Below are positions 51,708-60,071 of a stretch of 64,000 nt of DNA, piece by piece. A model generated the notes under the pieces. It was not told the origin of the DNA, ran no database searches, and saw only the letters and a program-made list of their open reading frames with translations. The position numbers and the translations under genes are program-made. The DNA lies in assembly GCA_964452355.1 (NCBI GenBank), contig CAYVKV010000001.1, positions 62,001 through 126,000 of the forward strand. Direction: 5' to 3'. Each line of letters begins with the position of its first letter. The stretch's first letter is position 1. This stretch comes from UBA1450 sp964452355 (GTDB lineage: Bacteria > Patescibacteriota > Microgenomatia > UBA1406 > GWC2-37-13).

Positions 51708-52541
51708 ATGGAACAGCACCCCGTACCACGGCAGATCACCACATTTGAATTTAAGCTCATCGGATTTATGACTCTGCGGCAGTTTTTGTATTTGGTCATA
51801 TTTTTCCCCATTGGTTTTATTGTATATAAAATAATTCCTATTCCATTTATCAATATTGTTTTAGGAGTAATAATTGGCGTCATTGGAATAGCCTTTGCAT
51901 TTATTCCCATTCAAGATCGACCACTGGAAGTTTGGATTAAAAATTTAATCAGACGACTCAACTCTCCGACGCAATATATCTATAAAAAACAAAGTGACAA
52001 AATTGGAACGATTGAAGATTTGTACTTTACTTCAGACCCTCATCTGGCTTTAACACATGTTGAGACTAAGGAAAAACTAAATAAATATATGCAGAGCATA
52101 AAAAGTGCCGAAAATGATCAAGTGATATCGACCAATGCAAAAGCAAAAAAACAACAGTTGCATATAAATGATTTATTGTTACAAACAAAAAATACCGATC
52201 CTGCAGAAATTAAAAAAGCTGATGTTTCTTTACCGGGACAGTCTTCTGAGGTGAATGCTGAAACAATAAAACAACCGTTTATAACCGGTATTATCAAAAA
52301 TCGGAAGCAAATTCCTTTACCCGGCACACTCGTCTCAATAAAAGATACAGCGGGCAGTCAGCTTCGACTTCTCAAAACAAATCCGCATGGAATTTTTGCA
52401 ACATACAGTCCGTTGTCGCCAGGGGATTATCATTTTGAGATCATCGATCCGAATGGAATCTACTTTTTTGATACAATGAATGTACGTATTGATTCTGAAA
52501 AACAGAAACCCTTAATGTTTTATTCAAAGGAAATTCTTTAA
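51708..52541 (+). CDS. PrgI-family type IV secretion membrane protein with C-terminal beta-sandwich
   Basis: A 277-residue protein. PrgI-like N-terminus: FELKLIGFMTLRQ-type sequence, two membrane helices (about residues 24-60), then DRPLEVWIKNLIRRLNSPTQYIY. A disordered linker (about 100-185) follows. The C-terminal domain (about 185-270; LPGTLVSIKDTAGSQLRLLKTNPHGIFATYSPLSPGDYHFEI) is a carboxypeptidase-regulatory-like or Ig-like sandwich. PrgI corresponds to VirB3-type subunits of type IV secretion. TATACT ends 6 bases before the ATG. It heads an operon with a VirB4/TraC-like pair. Confidence 0.75.
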   Translation: MEQHPVPRQITTFEFKLIGFMTLRQFLYLVIFFPIGFIVYKIIPIPFINIVLGVIIGVIGIAFAFIPIQDRPLEVWIKNLIRRLNSPTQYIYKKQSDKIGTIEDLYFTSDPHLALTHVETKEKLNKYMQSIKSAENDQVISTNAKAKKQQLHINDLLLQTKNTDPAEIKKADVSLPGQSSEVNAETIKQPFITGIIKNRKQIPLPGTLVSIKDTAGSQLRLLKTNPHGIFATYSPLSPGDYHFEIIDPNGIYFFDTMNVRIDSEKQKPLMFYSKEIL

Positions 52542-52571
52542 TAGGAATTTCTGTGATTACGTCTTATTTTT

Positions 52572-53228
52572 ATGTCAAAAACAAAGCCCACGTCTCCAAG
52601 AAAAGCTACCACTCAGTCTTTTATTGAGATAGAAGAAGTTAAAGATGACATAATGCTCATGAAGGATTATTCCGCCGTTACGATCATTGAGGTTGGTGCG
52701 GTGAACTTTTGGCTTTTATCTACCGAAGATCAGATGGCAATGATTTATTCATACGGTGGTCTTCTCAACTCATTATCTTTTCCGGTTCAAATAGTGATTA
52801 TTTCTAAAATGATGAATATTGCATCATACATTGAGTATCTGGAGGCAAAGATTGATGGACTACATAATGAGGTCATCAAGTCCCGACTTGAAGATTATCG
52901 AGAATTTATCAAAATGATTGTGAAAAAGAATACCGTTATGGAGAAGCGATTCTTTTTTGCCGTGCCTTTTAGCCCGCTTGAGATGGGAGTGGGTGGTGTT
53001 AAGGCGAAACAATATGGTAAGGAATATATATATAATCGGGCAAAAACATCACTCTACCCCAAGCGTGATCATTTACTCAGGCTTTTGGCAAAAGTCGGGC
53101 TCAAACCAAGCATTTTACAACAACAAGAATTAACGGAGCTCTTTTACAATATTTATAACCCATCAAACACGGGAAAGCAGCTTGCACCAATCGATAGCTA
53201 TACAGATGTGGTCCTTACCAGTGGATAA
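52572..53228 (+). CDS. VirB4/TraC N-terminal-domain-like protein
   Basis: A 218-residue protein resembling the N-terminal (non-ATPase) domain of TraC/VirB4-type proteins. It has FIEIEEVKDDIMLMKDYSAVTIIEVGAVNFWLLSTEDQ, then SLSFPVQIVIISKMMNIASYIEYLE and ETH-like KKNTVMEKRFFFAVPFSP. It has no Walker motifs. It lies between PrgI and the ATPase, as in many CPR and Gram-positive T4SS-like loci, and would partner the ATPase at the membrane. Confidence 0.68.
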   Translation: MSKTKPTSPRKATTQSFIEIEEVKDDIMLMKDYSAVTIIEVGAVNFWLLSTEDQMAMIYSYGGLLNSLSFPVQIVIISKMMNIASYIEYLEAKIDGLHNEVIKSRLEDYREFIKMIVKKNTVMEKRFFFAVPFSPLEMGVGGVKAKQYGKEYIYNRAKTSLYPKRDHLLRLLAKVGLKPSILQQQELTELFYNIYNPSNTGKQLAPIDSYTDVVLTSG

Positions 53229-53235
53229 AAACAAT

Positions 53236-54996
53236 ATGTTTTCTCAGAAAAAAGAAACAAAAAATTCAAAAACATCGAGCAAAATTCCCAGTGGCGTACA
53301 AAGGGTGACCGATGTGATGGCAAAGGGAGATGTTGCTATCCGCGATATTATTGCGCCTTCTTATGTGGAAGTGGATTTTAATCATATTAAAGTTGATGCA
53401 AAATTTTACCGAACAATATTTGTAGTCGGGTATCCTCGTTACGTTTCTGCAAACTGGCTCAATTCGCTCATCTCATACGATCATCCTCTTAATATTTCGA
53501 TGTTTATTTATCCCTCAGAATCAAAAGCGATCTTAAATGAGTTAAAACGAAAAATTGCCGAGATGCAGGCAACGGTTGAGGGGGATATGAAAGCGGGGAA
53601 AGTCATTGATCCAACAGTACAAGTTGCGCTTGACGATGCGCTTTCTCTTCAGGCCGAGCTTGCAAAAGGAGCGGAGAGATTTTTCCAATTTGCACTCTAC
53701 ATTACTATTCCTGCAGATACCGAGGCAGAGCTTAATAGTGTCTCAAAAGAGATAGATTCGACACTCTCGTCACTTCTTATTGTTTCAAAACAAGCAACGC
53801 TTCAACAGGAGGAAGGGTTCAAATCCACGTTGCCGATGTTTCGAGATGAGCTTCAAGTATGGCGCAATATGGACACCTCATCACTTGCAATGACATTTCC
53901 TTTTTCGACCGCATCTCTTACCCGGAATGAAGGAATCATGTATGGCATTAATCAGCATGATGGAAGTTTGATCATTTTTGATCGTTTTACTCTTGAAAAT
54001 GCAAATTGTGTGATATTGGGAAAATCAGGGGGAGGAAAAAGTTTTATGGTGAAACTTGAAGCTCTTCGACTTCTTATTATGGGAACCGACGTTATTATTC
54101 TTGATCCTGAGAATGAGTATCGAACACTTTGCAAGAATTTAGGAGGAGAGTTTGTGGATTTTTCTGCAAGCTCTGAATACAAGCTCAATCCATTCGATCT
54201 CAACGCCGAACAACCGGAGCCGGATGAGCTTTCAAATAAAATTCTCGATCTCCACTCGCTTATGAAGGTTATTATGGGTGAAATAACTCCTTCTCAAGAC
54301 GCACTCCTTGATCGTGCACTTGTGTTGACGTACCGCGAAAAAGGCATCACTCAAGATGCAGAGACATTTGTGAAAGACCCGCCACTTCTTGAAGACCTGT
54401 ACAAGATCTTAATTGGTATGGAGGCGGTCGAAGCACGAGAGCTTGCGGACAGACTTGAAAAATTTGTCAAAGGATCAGCTGCGGGAATTTTCAATAGTAA
54501 ATCAAATTTTGACATTAAAAACACTTTTACCGTATTTGGTATTCGAGATCTGGAAGAAAATTTGAGACCGGTTGCGATGTATATCATTCTTGACTATATT
54601 TGGCACCGCGTGCGACGGGGAGATTTGCGCAAGCGTGTACTAATTGTAGACGAAGCATGGTATTTGATCAAAAACAAAGAGTCGGGAGCATATCTTCATG
54701 GATTTGCAAAGCGCGCTCGGAAATATAAACTGGGGATGACCACAATAACCCAAGATGTGGAAGACTTTTTGGCAACCGAGGAGGGTAAAGCGATTATCAC
54801 CAACTCAAGTCTGCAGATCATTTTGAAACAATCTACTGCTGCTGTCGATCGGATCACGAAAACATTCTATCTCACGGGTGGAGAAAAGCACTTCTTGCTT
54901 TCCGCAGGCATTGGTGAGGGACTTTTCTTTGCGGGACAATCTCACGTTGGGTTTCAAGTTGTTGCTTCAGAAGAAGAAAAAAGATTGATAGAATAA
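53236..54996 (+). CDS. VirB4/TraC-type secretion ATPase
   Basis: A 586-residue AAA+ ATPase. The N-terminal part (about 1-240) is the VirB4-like domain. The C-terminal P-loop part has Walker A ILGKSGGGKSFMVKLE near residue 261, LIMGTDVIILDPENEYR, and Walker B RVLIVDEAWYLI near residue 470. It powers type IV secretion or DNA/protein transport, probably with PrgI and an unidentified pilin, possibly the VirB2-like protein at 35.4 kb. A start at 53182 would overlap the upstream gene; the ATG at 53236, 7 bases after the previous stop, is used. Confidence 0.85.
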   Translation: MFSQKKETKNSKTSSKIPSGVQRVTDVMAKGDVAIRDIIAPSYVEVDFNHIKVDAKFYRTIFVVGYPRYVSANWLNSLISYDHPLNISMFIYPSESKAILNELKRKIAEMQATVEGDMKAGKVIDPTVQVALDDALSLQAELAKGAERFFQFALYITIPADTEAELNSVSKEIDSTLSSLLIVSKQATLQQEEGFKSTLPMFRDELQVWRNMDTSSLAMTFPFSTASLTRNEGIMYGINQHDGSLIIFDRFTLENANCVILGKSGGGKSFMVKLEALRLLIMGTDVIILDPENEYRTLCKNLGGEFVDFSASSEYKLNPFDLNAEQPEPDELSNKILDLHSLMKVIMGEITPSQDALLDRALVLTYREKGITQDAETFVKDPPLLEDLYKILIGMEAVEARELADRLEKFVKGSAAGIFNSKSNFDIKNTFTVFGIRDLEENLRPVAMYIILDYIWHRVRRGDLRKRVLIVDEAWYLIKNKESGAYLHGFAKRARKYKLGMTTITQDVEDFLATEEGKAIITNSSLQIILKQSTAAVDRITKTFYLTGGEKHFLLSAGIGEGLFFAGQSHVGFQVVASEEEKRLIE

Positions 54997-55002
54997 GAAG
55001 TA

Positions 55003-56697
55003 ATGAATAAGCTCTCATATATCCATAAAGGAGACACCGGCTCCATGTCATTTGAGTCAAAACAACGCTCGTTTACTCAAGGGTTATTTATGCTGTACGG
55101 ACTGAGTGTTGCGGTTTTTATGCTGATTGCTCTGGTTCAACTATTCCAACTGACCATTGTTAAGGGTAATTACTACACCCTTCTTGCAAATGACAATAGA
55201 ATAAAAGAAGTAATAATTGAGGCGCCACGTGGAGCGATTTATGATCGAAAAGGAATACCGCTTGCGACAAGTACCAAGCCAAATATCGGAGATGATACGA
55301 GGCGACTTGAATCACGAAGGATATATAAGTATCCGGAGGAAATAAGCCATATTGTCGGTTATCGACAATATGCAGACAATGATGATCTTAAAAATGATTC
55401 ATGTTTGAATAAACTAAAATATGGTGACAAGGTTGGAAAGAAAGGAGTTGAACAACATTTTGAATGCGAACTTCGCGGGATGCATGGAAAAAAACTTATT
55501 GAAGTCGATACCCATGGCAAATATACAAAAACGCTCAGCGTACTTGAGCCAAAAGAAGGTGAAACGCTGACTCTTGCACTCGATATCGAGCTTCAAAAAA
55601 AAGCAATGAAGCTTCTTGGTGATAAAAAGGGAGCGGTGGTTGGCTTGAAACCAGGCACAGGAGAAGTGTTGATTCTTGCCTCTGCTCCAGGATTTGATCC
55701 GCAAGCCTTCGAAGATGGAAATGCTTCAGCTTCTGAACTATTTATTTCCGATATCAATAAACCACTATTTAATCGTGCAACGGAAGGAACATATCCTCCC
55801 GGATCAACATTTAAGTTGTTTGTTGCTGCGGCTGGGCTTGAAGAAAATGTTATTGATCCCGAAGAAACCATCGTAGACGAGGGGGTCATCTCAGCAGGAC
55901 CACTCAAATTCCATAACTGGTACTTTCTTGAGTATGGTCGGACCGAGGGAGAGGTTGATATGTTGAAAGCCCTTCAACGGTCAAATGATATATATTTCTA
56001 TCTTCTTGGTGGAAAGCTTGGTCCGGAAAAGATTAAAAAATGGGCAGAACTATTTGGCATGCAGAATGTTACTGGAATAGGGCTTTCAGAATCAATTGGA
56101 ATTATCCCATCAACATTTTGGAAAAATGATACGTTTGGAGAGCGATGGTTTTTGGGAGACACATACAATTTGTCTATAGGTCAAGGATATGTGGCTACAA
56201 CTCCCTTACAAATTGCTCGAGGTACGGCGGCCTTTGCCAACGATGGGTATCTCTGTGATCCTCAATTGATAAAAAATCAGCCAAAAGATAAGCCATCATG
56301 TACAAAAATTCCTCTATCCAAAAAAACATACGACATAATACGAGAGGGGATGAAGAGTGCGTGTGCAACCGGTGGGACCGGATATCCTTTTTTTGATTTT
56401 TCTGTCAATCAACCAAGCGAATTTCATAATGAAGAAACTTCAGTACCCATTGTTGATTCAAATGAATCGAGCCCAAGTGCAATGATTGCGCGTAAGATTG
56501 AAGTGGGATGCAAGACCGGAACGGCAGAATCTCATGCAAAATCGGGAATGCCGCATGCATGGTTTACGGTATTTGCCCCCTACGACAATCCGGAGATCGT
56601 TCTCACCGTTTTAGTCGAAGAAGGTGGTCAAGGATCAGAAATTGCTGCGCCTATTGCAAAAGAAATCCTCAAGGTGTACTTTGAGAGATATGAGTAA
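55003..56697 (+). CDS. mrdA: penicillin-binding protein 2 (peptidoglycan transpeptidase)
   Basis: A 564-residue class B PBP. A membrane helix is at about residues 30-52, the dimerisation domain follows, and the transpeptidase domain has SxxK PGSTFKLF (S268 approx.), SxN SND in RSNDIYFY (near 327) and KTG in CKTGTAESH (near 504). It cross-links peptidoglycan during elongation. Two starts are possible: 55003, 6 bases after the ATPase stop, and 55045 (MSFESKQRSF) 11 bases after AAAGGAG. It closes the VirB4 operon by position. Confidence 0.9.
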   Translation: MNKLSYIHKGDTGSMSFESKQRSFTQGLFMLYGLSVAVFMLIALVQLFQLTIVKGNYYTLLANDNRIKEVIIEAPRGAIYDRKGIPLATSTKPNIGDDTRRLESRRIYKYPEEISHIVGYRQYADNDDLKNDSCLNKLKYGDKVGKKGVEQHFECELRGMHGKKLIEVDTHGKYTKTLSVLEPKEGETLTLALDIELQKKAMKLLGDKKGAVVGLKPGTGEVLILASAPGFDPQAFEDGNASASELFISDINKPLFNRATEGTYPPGSTFKLFVAAAGLEENVIDPEETIVDEGVISAGPLKFHNWYFLEYGRTEGEVDMLKALQRSNDIYFYLLGGKLGPEKIKKWAELFGMQNVTGIGLSESIGIIPSTFWKNDTFGERWFLGDTYNLSIGQGYVATTPLQIARGTAAFANDGYLCDPQLIKNQPKDKPSCTKIPLSKKTYDIIREGMKSACATGGTGYPFFDFSVNQPSEFHNEETSVPIVDSNESSPSAMIARKIEVGCKTGTAESHAKSGMPHAWFTVFAPYDNPEIVLTVLVEEGGQGSEIAAPIAKEILKVYFERYE

Positions 56698-56779
56698 TGA
56701 ATGTGTAAAAGTATTCACTATTAAATATCTTATAGTATAATTTATTGTTTGAAAATATAATTAATAATCTTAAGGTCTT

Positions 56780-57739
56780 ATGGCTCAATATGAAAGGAAA
56801 CATTTTTCACGCAGTCCGTACCTAGAGGAAGTGACAAACATAGTGACAGAAGGAATCAATTATAGTGGTGTCAGAGACGCAATTTTGGTTTTAGGTCCTG
56901 TCAGATCAGCAACGACTGCGATGCTTAGGATGGGAGTTGCAAGTCGTCGATCAGGTTTTTATCAGCCCATCAAAGCCAAACTTCGCCAAACTATTGCGGG
57001 TCAGCCATTAGAGAAACTCAATCTTTTAGAAGAATCAAAGAGAATAGTAAGGGAGTACCCTAGTCTCGAAGGTTCGGACCCACAGGAAATAACTATAAAA
57101 GAAACCATCGGATTGAAGGATCCAACTGAATCCGATATACCATATTTTAAAATTCATTACGATTTAGCAAGAAGCGCTGGTACTAACTTACGCGTTTTGC
57201 TTACCGCTCGTCATCCCGCATCTGCCTATGCTTCTTGCGCCAGAACTTACGGAGCGGCTATTAATGACAAAGGCGTATTGGACTATTTATTTATTCATTC
57301 TCAGTTAAGCTTTTACCAACTAGTTGAACAGGTTCAGCACAGTGGATTAGAACAGGTATTTGTAGCCCATGGGTTATTAGATACTTCAGGCAAACATAGT
57401 AATTATACAGAGGCTTTAGCTCAAAAAATATTTGGACAACTGGGGATCCAAATAGCTGAAGATGCGCCACCCCTAACATATGATTGGCCATCTCTTTCTC
57501 CAGAAGAGGGGTACAATCCCGCCTTGAGTGGGATTTACTTTCCTCAGGAGCCCGGAATGACGGCGCTGAACGAAAAAGCACACGTGAGAGTAATGGGGTC
57601 AACGTGTTTAGGTATAGGTCCGGAAGATGTAAATGGTGCAACTCTTAAAATAGGAGGCTATAAAAATGAATGTGCTCGGATATCTGAGTTTTATAATAAT
57701 TTTTACCAAGAAAGTAGTAAACAACTTGATTTCAGTTAG
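56780..57739 (+). CDS. sulfotransferase-like P-loop protein
   Basis: A 319-residue protein. The N-terminal ILVLGPVRSATTAMLRM (about residues 36-52) resembles the 5'-phosphosulfate loop (GxPRSGTT) of sulfotransferases, and LLTARHPASAYASCA (about 139-153) resembles the 3'-phosphate-binding segment. Substitution of the usual Gly by Ala makes the match imperfect, and nucleotide-binding kinases of similar fold remain possible. It has an AAGG Shine-Dalgarno 4 bases before the ATG and two TATAAT boxes upstream. First gene of the accessory region. Confidence 0.5.
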   Translation: MAQYERKHFSRSPYLEEVTNIVTEGINYSGVRDAILVLGPVRSATTAMLRMGVASRRSGFYQPIKAKLRQTIAGQPLEKLNLLEESKRIVREYPSLEGSDPQEITIKETIGLKDPTESDIPYFKIHYDLARSAGTNLRVLLTARHPASAYASCARTYGAAINDKGVLDYLFIHSQLSFYQLVEQVQHSGLEQVFVAHGLLDTSGKHSNYTEALAQKIFGQLGIQIAEDAPPLTYDWPSLSPEEGYNPALSGIYFPQEPGMTALNEKAHVRVMGSTCLGIGPEDVNGATLKIGGYKNECARISEFYNNFYQESSKQLDFS

Positions 57740-57747
57740 TGCCCTGT

Positions 57748-57775
57748 TTGACAGGTTGAATTAAATGTTTATAAT
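57748..57775 (+). promoter_or_regulatory. consensus leaderless promoter
   Basis: TTGACA at 57748-57753, a 16-base spacer and TATAAT at 57770-57775. The ATG follows 6 bases later (57782). Confidence 0.75.
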
Positions 57776-57781
57776 TGAGAT

Positions 57782-58363
57782 ATGAAAATATTTTTTTATT
57801 CCAGTCCAGTTTCCAGTACTTTTGATACTCATGTGAAACATATTTATGATGAACTAATGAATCTGGGCTATGTGCATACAAGCGATGAAGCTGTATCTCA
57901 TGTCGTCAGAGATATCCTCAAAAAAGATAAAAACTTTAGCCAAGCGAGCAAAGAGAAGTACAACACCTTTATTAAAGGCTTTATCGAGGCGGTCGCAAAA
58001 TCAGATATTTGTATATTCGAGGCAAGTTTTCAAAGTCTTGGCTTGGGTTATTTGATTGACAAGTCTTTAGAATTGGCAAAGCCCACAATAGTTTTATATT
58101 ATGAGGGTAATGTTCCGCATATTTTGAATGTGGTAGATAATGACAAGCTTATTGTCCAATCATATAATGACAAAAATATAGATTCAATAATACGCAAGAC
58201 AATAAACGAAGGTCGTGAAAAGCGAGATAAACGCTTTAATTTTTTCTTAAGTCCAAAATTACTCCAGTACATCGATGATGCAAGTAGGGAGCGAGGTATC
58301 ACAAAATCAAAACTTCTTCGTGACATGATCGTGAAACACATGAGGGGCGCCAATGAAGCATGA
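57782..58363 (+). CDS. nucleoside deoxyribosyltransferase-like domain fused to a ribbon-helix-helix-like domain
   Basis: A 193-residue protein. The N-terminal about 125 residues begin MKIFFYSSPVSS and contain GFIEAVAKSDICIFEASFQSLGLGYLIDKSLELAKPTIVLYY. This order (acidic residues followed by a Ser-rich GLGYL loop and a hydrophobic strand) is that of nucleoside 2-deoxyribosyltransferase/YtoQ-like folds that bind nucleosides. Residues about 152-190 (FNFFLSPKLLQYIDDASRERGITKSKLLRDMIVKHM) look like a ribbon-helix-helix DNA-binding domain. A nucleoside- or nucleotide-sensing regulator is plausible. The assignment rests on pattern similarity only. Confidence 0.5.
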   Translation: MKIFFYSSPVSSTFDTHVKHIYDELMNLGYVHTSDEAVSHVVRDILKKDKNFSQASKEKYNTFIKGFIEAVAKSDICIFEASFQSLGLGYLIDKSLELAKPTIVLYYEGNVPHILNVVDNDKLIVQSYNDKNIDSIIRKTINEGREKRDKRFNFFLSPKLLQYIDDASRERGITKSKLLRDMIVKHMRGANEA

Positions 58364-58401
58364 TTTTTTTGATTAGATACATTTGGAAAACAACATCATC
58401 T

Positions 58402-58719
58402 CTACTCAATTCTCCTCCTTTCTGATACACAATGAGTGATTTCAATTTCAGTAACCTCAGAAAAGAGCATCAACTGGAAAAAAATCTGGCCCATTTTTTG
58501 CTTAATACGGCGTTTTGATTTGGGGTTGATGATAGACTCCCATGATTGGACATTGTCCGTCCATTGAAACTCTTTCAATAGGTCATTTGCAACAATTACT
58601 AAAGACTTTGCAAGGCTTGTTGGATAACAATGATCTTCCCAATCTTTGTCTGAGATGGAAACCAGTATATTTTTTTTGAGTTCTTTTAGTGTGATATTAC
58701 CATCGTTTTGTTTGCTCAT
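58402..58719 (-). CDS. MazG/RS21-C6-like all-alpha NTP-pyrophosphatase with degenerate metal site
   Basis: A 105-residue helical protein with the MazG-like layout. ISDKDWEDHCYPTSLAKSLVIVANDLLKEFQW is followed by a helix RIKQKMGQIFFQLMLFSEVTEIEIT. The metal-binding residues normally in ExxE and EExxD are V43/D46 and Q74/Q78 here, so catalysis is doubtful and a binding or regulatory role is more likely. TATAAA (58726-58731) ends 6 bases before the ATG. It is divergent from the XRE regulator and shares its operator region. Confidence 0.55.
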   Translation of the reverse strand: MSKQNDGNITLKELKKNILVSISDKDWEDHCYPTSLAKSLVIVANDLLKEFQWTDNVQSWESIINPKSKRRIKQKMGQIFFQLMLFSEVTEIEITHCVSERRRIE

Positions 58720-58761
58720 ATGGAATTTATACCTCTAAATACTTCAAAAATGAATGACAGA

Positions 58762-58782
58762 ATTGTCAAGAATGTTGACAAT
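58762..58782. promoter_or_regulatory. 8-bp inverted-repeat operator before the XRE regulator
   Basis: Perfect 8-bp arms, ATTGTCAA (58762-58769) and TTGACAAT (58775-58782), separated by GAATG. It overlaps the expected -35 zone of the regulator gene, whose TATAAT is at 58791-58796, and lies between it and the divergent MazG-like gene. It is a natural site for autoregulation. Confidence 0.6.
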
Positions 58783-58805
58783 ATTATAGGTATAATACTA
58801 TAAAA

Positions 58806-59921
58806 ATGAGAAACAATACTTTAAATAATCAATTTGCTAAGTTATTCAAAAAATATCGTCTTCAATCAGAAATTGAAACTTTAACGGAATTTGGAAACAT
58901 TTTTGCAGAAAATGGATTTGTATATGAGAATTCAATATTTACAAAATGGCAAAATGGAAGTCGTGTCCCAAAAGATAGAAGAACTATAATAGGAATAGCA
59001 ACTGTTTTTATTCAAAAAGGTGGAATTTGTTTGGTCTCTGAAGTAAATAGATTTCTTGAAGCAGCCAATCAAGGCTTATTAACAAGCTCCGAAATAAAAA
59101 ACCTCCCTAAAATTTCTGAAAAACACTCAAGCATTCAGTTTCAGGATGTTGGATCTATTCTAAAGATGAACAGACTTCAAAAGCATGTGTCTAAGATTGA
59201 GATGGCATTAGCGCTTCAGTTTCCAAACGAAGATTATATTGAAGATATTGAAAATGGAAAAAACGAATTTGTTGATAGAAATACTATAAAAAAATATTGT
59301 CAAATATTAGGATTACAAGATCAAGAGGTTAATAATATATTACTGGCTGGAAATTATCTTCCTTCAAAGAATGAAATAATATCAATTCAAAATAGTATCG
59401 GCCCTGTCCTTGAAGCATATCAATATTCAGCTGTACTTTATGATTTTTGTTGGAGAGTTATATTTATCAATGGAAAACACGCAAAAATACTCGAACTAAA
59501 TAAGTCTGATTTAGATAATCTTCATGAGATTAATCCACCTGCCATTGAAATTTTATTTAATAAAAATTTCAAACAAAACAAAATATTAACTGGTGTTAAT
59601 AAAGAAATTTGGCACAATAATCTATTGCGGTTTATTATACATTTTAGATCATTACAAAGATCTATAACAAATAGTACTTGGTACATTAATCTTATTAAAA
59701 AAATGACATCGAATAGTCTATTTAGAAAGATATGGAATGATTCAGAACAAAAAAAAGGTAATTTTATAACAACTAGAAAGGGCTATAAAGTCTTCAAAGT
59801 TGACGATAGAATACTTAAATATCACATATATATTGTTCCTCTTTATAGCGATCCAAGATTTGAAATTGAGTATTATAGTCCTGCAGATTTAGCAACTCTT
59901 AAATACCTCCAAACAGAGTAG
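58806..59921 (+). CDS. XRE-family regulator with MmyB-like ligand-binding domain
   Basis: A 371-residue protein. Two helix-turn-helix-like segments are seen, residues about 10-65 (TEFGNIFAENGFVYENSIFTKWQNGSRVPKDR) and about 118-180 (LQKHVSKIEMALALQFPNEDYIEDIENGKNEFVDRNTIKKYCQ). They are followed by a PAS-like/MmyB-type sensor domain (about 205-371; VLEAYQYSAVLYDFCWRVIFINGKHAKIL). MmyB-type regulators bind small hydrophobic ligands. TATAAT ends 9 bases before the ATG and an inverted repeat overlaps the promoter. It precedes the enzyme operon and probably controls it. Confidence 0.68.
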   Translation: MRNNTLNNQFAKLFKKYRLQSEIETLTEFGNIFAENGFVYENSIFTKWQNGSRVPKDRRTIIGIATVFIQKGGICLVSEVNRFLEAANQGLLTSSEIKNLPKISEKHSSIQFQDVGSILKMNRLQKHVSKIEMALALQFPNEDYIEDIENGKNEFVDRNTIKKYCQILGLQDQEVNNILLAGNYLPSKNEIISIQNSIGPVLEAYQYSAVLYDFCWRVIFINGKHAKILELNKSDLDNLHEINPPAIEILFNKNFKQNKILTGVNKEIWHNNLLRFIIHFRSLQRSITNSTWYINLIKKMTSNSLFRKIWNDSEQKKGNFITTRKGYKVFKVDDRILKYHIYIVPLYSDPRFEIEYYSPADLATLKYLQTE

Positions 59922-60071
59922 TAATAATTTATATCAATACTTTGTTCTTTGTGACAAGTTCTATAGTATAATATCTTCAATTGATATTATTGAATTTGAG
60001 CCCTTCGTACATCACGCATTTTTAAGATAAGATCGTTTATAAGAGTATTCTCATAGTAAATAATTTCATAT
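59922..60071 (+). promoter_or_regulatory. long leader and operator-like repeats before the nitroreductase operon
   Basis: 150 bases. An extended -10 TAGTATAAT (TATAAT 59967-59972) lies about 100 bases before the ATG, so this operon has a real 5' UTR. Just downstream are nested repeats TTCAAT-N7-ATTGAA (59976-59981, 59989-59994) and ATATC-N7-GATAT. These are candidate regulator-binding sites. No gene is seen. Confidence 0.5.

Noticed and set aside
53182..53235. N-terminal extension of the VirB4-like ATPase
   Set aside because: It overlaps the end of the upstream gene and has no supporting signal; the ATG at 53236 is better.
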